A stretch of DNA of 64,000 bases. Origin: Trichomonas vaginalis G3. Lineage: Eukaryota > Parabasalia > Trichomonadida > Trichomonadidae. Position 1 is the stretch's first letter, and each line of letters starts with the position of its first letter. The position numbers and the translations under genes are program-made. The notes under the pieces were generated by a model. It was not told where the DNA came from and did not search any database. It saw nothing but the letters and a program-made list of their open reading frames with translations. Where the stretch lies: the NCBI RefSeq assembly GCF_026262505.1, contig NC_067206.1, positions 10,226,268 through 10,290,267 on the forward strand, written 5' to 3'. Of the stretch, positions 59,029-64,000 are shown piece by piece.

Positions 59029-59244
59029 ATGGCTGCAGGTATATTTAAGAAACTGTGGGATAAAGTAAAAAGAGGAGCGCATAAAGTTTGGGAAACAATG
59101 AAGAAAGGAGCAAATTGGATATTTAAGAATAAAGAAGCAATTAGTGACATTGCTGAATCAATAACACCAAAAGCTGCCCCAATAAGAGAAATTTTAAATA
59201 AAGGAGAAAAAGTTTATCAAAGACTACAACCAATACTAAGATAA
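59029..59244 (+). CDS. small amphipathic protein (pVI-like candidate 1)
   Basis: A 71-residue protein beginning MAAGIFKKLWDKVKRGAHKV. It is basic and amphipathic in its first 40 residues, then KNKEAISDIAESITPKAAP. Its first ten residues match those of the minus-strand gene 59269-59505, so the two arose by duplication. Such N-termini recall membrane-active capsid proteins. It is divergent from the capsid gene with 69 bases between starts. Confidence 0.55.
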   Translation: MAAGIFKKLWDKVKRGAHKVWETMKKGANWIFKNKEAISDIAESITPKAAPIREILNKGEKVYQRLQPILR

Positions 59245-59268
59245 AAATAATATTTATTTATTTTTCCA

Positions 59269-59505
59269 CTATTTACCCCCTATTTTATTAAGTATTCCTT
59301 CAGCAATTCCACCAATTGCGTTACCTGCTTGTGCTCCCATCGCCGGATTACCTGCTTTAGTACCTAATACTCCACCTATGATAGTTCCTGCCGTTTTCGC
59401 TACTGGTGCCAAAAAGTTTGCAACAGGTTTAATAACCTTTTTATAAACCCAACCTGCAGCTTTCTTAATTCCATCCCATAATTTTTTAAAGAATCCTGCC
59501 GCCAT
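59269..59505 (-). CDS. small amphipathic Gly-rich protein (pVI-like candidate 2)
   Basis: From the methionine at 59505 (MAAGFFKKLWDGIKKAAGWV) it gives 78 residues: an amphipathic basic helix, then a Gly/Ala-rich hydrophobic stretch (AKTAGTIIGGVLGTKAG). Paralogue of 59029-59244, with which it converges. Likely internal capsid or membrane-penetration protein by analogy with adenovirus protein VI. Confidence 0.55.
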   Translation of the reverse strand: MAAGFFKKLWDGIKKAAGWVYKKVIKPVANFLAPVAKTAGTIIGGVLGTKAGNPAMGAQAGNAIGGIAEGILNKIGGK

Positions 59506-59572
59506 TTCTGATTTAATATTAATTAAAAAAATATATTTCATCACTTATATTCTAATTTTTATTTAATGATAA

Positions 59573-59953
59573 ATGAAACCGATTTTAAAAATAAATGAAA
59601 CAGAGGAGGAAGAAATAAATGAAAGTGAAAATGTTCAACAAAAAATAAACGTTGTTAAACCAATTACTGAAATAAAAATTTTTTCATCTGTTGAAGAATT
59701 TAATGACTATTATGCTAATAATAAAAAATTATTTGAAGAATTGACAACATGTAAATTGAATAAAATGTTTAAAGTTGATGGATTCAAAATTTCAAAAATA
59801 AAAGGAGTGGTTAGTTTGAAATCTATTCCCCAATCAAGAATCACCTCATTAATGAAAATAGATGATTTAACAAAAAGAATAGAAATTATTGAAGAGCGAA
59901 TAAATCAAATTATTGATTTCATAAATCATGACTCGTTGAGCCCGGGTCCTTAA
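59573..59953 (+). CDS. unknown 126-aa acidic/basic protein
   Basis: Begins MKPILKINETEEEEINESEN. After an acidic stretch it is alpha/beta and ends in a coiled coil (LTKRIEIIEERINQIIDFIN). The last codons (DSLSPGP) come from a GC-rich stretch related to the hairpins at 44684 and 61998. It overlaps the convergent gene at 59950 by 4 bases. Not recognised. Confidence 0.5.
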   Translation: MKPILKINETEEEEINESENVQQKINVVKPITEIKIFSSVEEFNDYYANNKKLFEELTTCKLNKMFKVDGFKISKIKGVVSLKSIPQSRITSLMKIDDLTKRIEIIEERINQIIDFINHDSLSPGP

Positions 59954-60435
59954 AGCCCATCACTGAGTTCAAGGTTATATTCATCAAATATTTCATTATT
60001 AAATGCAACTTCTGCTAGTTTATTTATTTTTTCAATACGATCATTTGAAAGTCTATCGTTTAATTTTTTCTGAAGTTTTTCATTTTCTAGTTCTGAAACT
60101 TTATTTGGATGATATTTAAACCCGTTAAATTCTTTTTCCTCAGTTTTGATCATTAATTTACAAAGAACTTTTGTGGTTGGAATTCGTTTAAACCATTTAT
60201 CATTAATATTTGTTATATATTCAATATCTGGAATTAATTCCCAAATTTTTGCATTTTCAATTAATTTATTATCAAATGCAAAAGCAATAGGTTTAATATT
60301 AAACTTACCTTTATAATATAAACTTTCTACATAATCATCGAAATAAACATCTACTTGTTTAACATTTTCAAGAATTGGTGAAAGAGCATCCATTAATTGA
60401 TTGACGGTTACGAATCTTGATCCACTCATTTTCAT
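59950..60435 (-). CDS. unknown terminal Maverick 2 protein
   Basis: Open frame of 161 residues whose start (MKMSGSRFVTVNQLMDALSP) lies in the right terminal repeat, sharing the MKMS start with the left terminal gene. It has an alpha/beta first part and a coiled coil (SELENEKLQKKLNDRLSNDR). Not recognised; terminal genes with starts in the repeat may share the same promoter. Confidence 0.5.
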   Translation of the reverse strand: MKMSGSRFVTVNQLMDALSPILENVKQVDVYFDDYVESLYYKGKFNIKPIAFAFDNKLIENAKIWELIPDIEYITNINDKWFKRIPTTKVLCKLMIKTEEKEFNGFKYHPNKVSELENEKLQKKLNDRLSNDRIEKINKLAEVAFNNEIFDEYNLELSDGL

Positions 60436-60705
60436 ACAAATTAAAAAAATAAATTATTCAAAAATGTAAGACATGAATTTTTAAAAAAATTTATTTTTTA
60501 TTTCATTATGTATGGGTTGAGTGTAAATGTCTTACAATTTTGAAAATTTTTTAAATCTTGATTTATTCAAAAACGTAAGAATAAAAACCGTAAGAATCAT
60601 ACATTTTTTACTTCATATGTTAAAAAAAATGATACAAAATCGCTCGATATTGTATGAATTCTTACGTTTACAAAAAAAGTCACAAAACCCGTCATACCTA
60701 CTACT
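60423..60705. repeat. right terminal inverted repeat of Maverick 2
   Basis: 283 bases, reverse complement of 41991-42273 without differences that I can see. The target duplication GGAGAT follows at 60706-60711. Confidence 0.95.
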
Positions 60706-60791
60706 GGAGATTATGGGAAATGTTCTGAATTCTTTAAATCTAGTATGTATGAGAGAGTAAAAGAAATTAGAAATAATTATTTTCATGAATG
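60706..60791 (+). CDS. unknown Maverick 3 protein, last part of the gene cut by Maverick 2
   Basis: Directly behind the target duplication about 28 protein-like codons (ending VKEIRNNYFHE) run to a stop at 60791. They belong to the gene that starts at 41691. Behind it, about 60798-60855 resembles the inner part of the Maverick terminal repeat and leads to the next gene. Confidence 0.55.
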
Positions 60792-60855
60792 AAAAATAAA
60801 CTTTAAAAATTCATGTCTTACATTTTTGAATAATTTATTTTTTATTTTATAATAA

Positions 60856-61992
60856 ATGAGTATAACAACTAATTCATTGAAATCTTTAAAGTTCACTAAT
60901 TCAGAATTAGAAAATATTTTAGAAAATTTTGGAGACGGTTCTTATCCAACATATATGCAGAATGTGAAAGAGTTTTCCAGATTGTTGAATGAATTTAAAT
61001 ATAACGGACCAATTACTAAAAAGGCTATAATGAGATATTTATATCCCAAAAAAGTTGAAAAACAGGAGAATATTCCTCTTTATGGTCCAGAGGACCTGGG
61101 CTCAGAGAGCCTTGAAACACCTCCTGAATATTTTGAAGAAAAAATCAAACAAGATGAATATTATAACGATGAGATTGAGAAATTGGAACAATTAAGAAAT
61201 GAAATAGATGAAAAAATTAGTGAATTGAGAAATGCTGAGAATGAAGTAGAGGGTTTAATGAATATCCCAGCTTCAGAATCAGCAGTTCAAAAATCACATG
61301 AGGAAAGATATAAAAATTACTTTTTGGAATCTACTAAAAATTTATTAGATGGTGATATTGACGAAACACTTTCAGAAGAAGGCACAAAATTTATTCATAA
61401 ACATAAGTTACAATTTATTGACGATGGAGATTATCCATGTATATTACTTTCACCTCCTCTTGATTCTGAAAAATTCAAAAAAGCACTGAAAAATGTAACA
61501 TATGCAACAAATACGATTAAGAAAGAAGACCATGATATTTACACAAATTATTATTTAAATAAATGTACAGGTGTTGATAAAGTTTTTGATTTATTAGATA
61601 AAATATCAAAAGAAACCATTGGAACATATAAAATTTTATGCGATTGTGGTTTCATTATTGAAGATACCAATAATGTTTCATATGAAAGAACAGCACCGAA
61701 GGAAGACGAAGTGGAAAGGTCTATACCATTCGTTATTAAGAACATAAAAGATATGAAAACTTATAAACATTATATTTATTCATTTATTTCAGAAAAAATG
61801 GAAGCAACCCATAAAACATCATCTCATCATTTTATAGCTATTCATACATTCCTTTTCAAAGTTGTGAAATTAAATAAGACAGGAATTAGATTTAATGTAT
61901 TAGGGTACGCATTCTTGAGTAAATTAAAATGCATTCGTCACGTCGCAGATGATAAAAATTTATGTGTTCTTAATTCATTTTATGGGCTTTAA
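60856..61992 (+). CDS. conserved gene upstream of POLB (Maverick 3)
   Basis: Open frame of 378 residues, homologous to 42261-44678. The N-terminal helical part (LKFTNSELENILENFGDGSY) is followed by an acidic coiled coil (DEIEKLEQLRNEIDEKISEL), NIPASESAVQKSHEERYKNY and a conserved folded half ending NLCVLNSFYGL. It contains a perfect twin hairpin at 61084-61111 within the coding sequence, at a place where the Maverick 2 copy differs and is shorter. Possible role: the accessory N-terminal or terminal-protein-like partner of POLB (inference). Confidence 0.65.
   Translation: MSITTNSLKSLKFTNSELENILENFGDGSYPTYMQNVKEFSRLLNEFKYNGPITKKAIMRYLYPKKVEKQENIPLYGPEDLGSESLETPPEYFEEKIKQDEYYNDEIEKLEQLRNEIDEKISELRNAENEVEGLMNIPASESAVQKSHEERYKNYFLESTKNLLDGDIDETLSEEGTKFIHKHKLQFIDDGDYPCILLSPPLDSEKFKKALKNVTYATNTIKKEDHDIYTNYYLNKCTGVDKVFDLLDKISKETIGTYKILCDCGFIIEDTNNVSYERTAPKEDEVERSIPFVIKNIKDMKTYKHYIYSFISEKMEATHKTSSHHFIAIHTFLFKVVKLNKTGIRFNVLGYAFLSKLKCIRHVADDKNLCVLNSFYGL
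61084..61111 (+). repeat. perfect twin hairpin inside coding sequence
   Basis: GGTCC (61084-61088) with GGACC (61092-61096), loop AGA; two bases TG; GGCTC (61099-61103) with GAGCC (61107-61111), loop AGA. It has the same architecture as 45496-45522: two 4-5-base stems, 3-base loops, 2-base link. Confidence 0.85.
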
Positions 61993-61997
61993 CCCTG

Positions 61998-62010
61998 GAC
62001 TCTCTGAGTC
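61998..62010 (+). other. short hairpin at gene end (Maverick 3)
   Basis: GACTC, loop TCT, GAGTC directly behind the stop of the conserved gene; identical to 44684-44696 in Maverick 2. Confidence 0.7.
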
Positions 62011-62066
62011 TCGGACTTTAAAAAAATAAACTTTATTTTTATTTTTTAATTTTTATTCTTACATAA

Positions 62067-64000
62067 ATGAACAAAAATGGAACAGCTAAAATGAATGATA
62101 ATCAAATTAGAGCAGAAGGTAGAAGGTTATTTAAACGCTTCTATAACATTCTTGATGGTGTTAATCCTAAAACTCGTAGAAGCTATTTAAATGAAGCAAT
62201 AGATTCATATGAAGGGTTTGCCATTTCATCAGAAAGTGAGAGATTAGCGAGAATGTTAAATGTTAATATTGATTTTTATTATTGTGACCCTCAACCAGAA
62301 GACGTAGACATTAACAAGGTAGACTTTCCATTAGTGGAATCAATAATGATAGATCCAGAATTTGAAACAGTAAATATTTTATTAACACAGAGTCCATGTG
62401 GAAAACTTCACGCTGACAGAATTACAGACGTTGAAGCACTCACAGGATATAAAGTTTGCCCCTTTTGCAAAGAAGAAGTATATTCTATCCGTGATGATCC
62501 AGAAAGGAAAAACCAAAGAAGATTTTTAAAACATTGTGAGAAATGTAAAGAAAATAATGGGAGATTAATTCAAGACGTTCAGTTGCAAAAGACACAGCAA
62601 CCATATGCACCACATATTACGAAACAGAAGATATATCAGTGGTTATTAGCACATAATTTGCAGAAATATTATAAACCGACAAGATATTATATTACTTTTG
62701 ACTTCGAAACATTAGAGACTAAAGAAGAATTACAACTTTCTGAATGTGCAACTTTGAACGCTTACTTAAAACCATTCATGGTATCATCAACGGTTAAATT
62801 AAATGATAAAACATATACGAGGAATTTTTGCTTAACTTCGAGTGATTCTTTTATTTCTGATTGGATTGAGTTTTTATTTTCAACCTGTTCATTAGTTGCT
62901 AAATCAAATATTGAACAATATGAAGAATTAATGAAGTCGCAAACGACCAAACGGTGGGGACTTTGTCTCATACATTAAATGAGAACAAAAGGAAGCATTT
63001 AAAGAGCTTTTAGATGAAGAATTTAATAAAGTGAATATCATAGGTTTTAATTCGGGAAAGTTTGATTTAAATTTAATTCTTCGTGATTTAAACACTGCAA
63101 AATGGAAAATAAAATCAATGCTGGGTTCATCTTCACAATTTAAGCAAATCATTGTAAAGAAAACAAACGTTCCATATGAATTGAGATTTATTGACATCAG
63201 AAATTATATAGCGGGTGGGACATTAGACCAATTCACTCAAGATTTCGGAAACAATAAATCACGTGTTAAATCCTTTTTCCCTTATCAATTCATCACATGG
63301 GAGAATTACGAAGATGAATTATATAAAAAGGAACCATTCACGAAAGATTCATTTTATTCAGCATTAACACAAGAAACAATATCCGATTCAGATTATCAAA
63401 TATATCTCAATGATGCTAAAAATTTTGAGAATAGATTAGAATATTTTATTCATTATTGCAATAAAGACGTTGAAATTATGATTGACCCAATTGATAAAAT
63501 TATTGAAGAAACATTTGTTTATAAAATTGACATGCTTCATAATCTTTCTTTATCATCGAATGCTTCAATGATTCGTTACGCTTTAGCATATAAGACTTTA
63601 ATCCTAATGAAAAATATCCAGAAGAGATAGAATCAAGTTTTGAATTAACGAAAAAGTATTGGAAATATAAAATTGAATCATATAAGAAACAAGATGAAAA
63701 AGCAGAAAGAGATACTAAAAACAATGTTTCAATGGATGATTTTCAATACTATCACGATTTAATCCTTTCATCTAAATGCAAAATGTGTGGTAAAGCGTTT
63801 ACATATGCAAATAAACCAACATTGGATAGAATCGATAATGAAAAACCACATACCAAAGAAAATTGTCAGTTAATGTGTTGTTATTGCAATGTCGTAAAAT
63901 CAAATAAAGATGAAGATGTTCAACGTTTAAGAATCAATTTAAGAAATTATGCATTAAAAAATAATTTACCAATGACTTTAGATTCAGTTGAAGCTTATCA
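62067..64000 (+). CDS. POLB: protein-primed POLB of Maverick 3, partial at right edge, about two breaks
   Basis: Nearly identical to the Maverick 2 polymerase (about 95-97% by eye): zinc-finger-like N-terminal part, Exo I FDFETLETK, Exo II IGFNSGKFDLNL, and the HNH-type module (63770-63930, LDRIDNEKPHTKENC) up to the window edge. It lacks the 27-base insertion of Maverick 2. About two breaks in the visible part. The start is preceded by the same TTTTTATTCTTACATAA as in Maverick 2. Confidence 0.85.

Larger units (their letters stand above)
41991..60705. mobile_element. Maverick/Polinton 2, complete, inserted in Maverick 3
   Basis: It is 18,715 bp. The 283-bp inverted ends (AGTAGTAGGTATGACGGG outermost) look identical, and a perfect 6-bp target duplication GGAGAT flanks it at 41985-41990 and 60706-60711. 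Core genes present: POLB, integrase, packaging ATPase, major capsid, penton-like protein, fibre with collar tip, and two amphipathic small proteins. A mariner sits in its first gene. About five or six genes (first gene by the mariner; POLB, INT, ATPase, MCP, fibre about once each) are broken, so despite perfect ends it is a fossil. Confidence 0.95.
41564..64000. mobile_element. Maverick/Polinton 3, interrupted by Maverick 2, runs off right edge
   Basis: The left end AGTAGTAGGATATGATGGGT at 41564 matches the end sequence of Maverick 2. In the window it holds its left terminal repeat, a small gene cut by the insertion of Maverick 2, a conserved gene at 60856 and POLB to the edge. Maverick 2 occupies 41991-60705. 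POLB has about two breaks; the other genes are open apart from the insertion. It is older than Maverick 2 and is inserted in the ankyrin/satellite region. Confidence 0.88.

Overview
This window looks like nuclear DNA of a trichomonad parasite, most likely Trichomonas vaginalis or a close relative. The reasons are AT-rich DNA, host genes without visible introns, a TKL-type kinase with helical repeats, relics of an ankyrin-repeat gene, a mariner element, and above all large Maverick/Polinton elements. The assignment rests on family content, not on a database match.

Layout. Positions 1-3230 hold decayed coding sequence of uncertain origin. Positions 3360-10700 are a host stretch with a small HMG-box-like gene, a coiled-coil/WD40 gene, a ubiquitin-like/UBA gene pair, and a helical-repeat gene that is out of frame near its end. 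A small MULE-like DNA element (7847-8653) carrying four 122-bp repeats lies between them. Positions 10702-33911 are Maverick 1 (23.2 kb, 163-bp inverted ends, about two broken genes). It carries capsid, protein-primed DNA polymerase, packaging ATPase, integrase, a Dam-like methyltransferase, a phage-type tail fibre with a collar domain, and many small proteins. Next come a host TKL kinase (34386-36797) and about 4.7 kb of degenerate 38-bp satellite holding isolated ankyrin relics. A second MULE-like element (40364-41318) sits in this satellite and carries a piece of an Mo25-like gene.

From 41564 to the right edge lies Maverick 3, split by a complete younger insertion of Maverick 2 (41991-60705, 18.7 kb). 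Maverick 2 has 283-bp inverted ends that I read as identical and a 6-bp target duplication GGAGAT. A 1.3-kb mariner element sits inside Maverick 2. Mavericks 2 and 3 are close relatives; Maverick 1 is a distant one that shares the same gene plan.

How the genes fit together. In all these elements POLB copies a linear genome, the retroviral-type integrase inserts it, and the double-jelly-roll capsid, penton-like proteins, packaging ATPase and small amphipathic proteins would make a particle. Both well-covered Mavericks also encode a long fibre ending in a phage tail-collar tip, which points to a receptor-binding appendage. I recognise no adenain-type protease in either.

The points most worth a second look are these. 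(1) Phage-like fibres, one with an Asp-box propeller, whose tips are far more alike than the rest of the elements. (2) A family of small GC-rich twin hairpins, one of which is a clean 27-base in-frame insertion in the Maverick 2 polymerase that the Maverick 3 copy lacks. (3) An HNH nuclease-like module inside POLB of Mavericks 2 and 3. (4) A pair of MULE-like elements with matching ends, 9-10-bp target duplications and 121/122-bp internal arrays, one with a captured host gene piece. (5) A tRNA-like sequence with A and B boxes inside Maverick 2.
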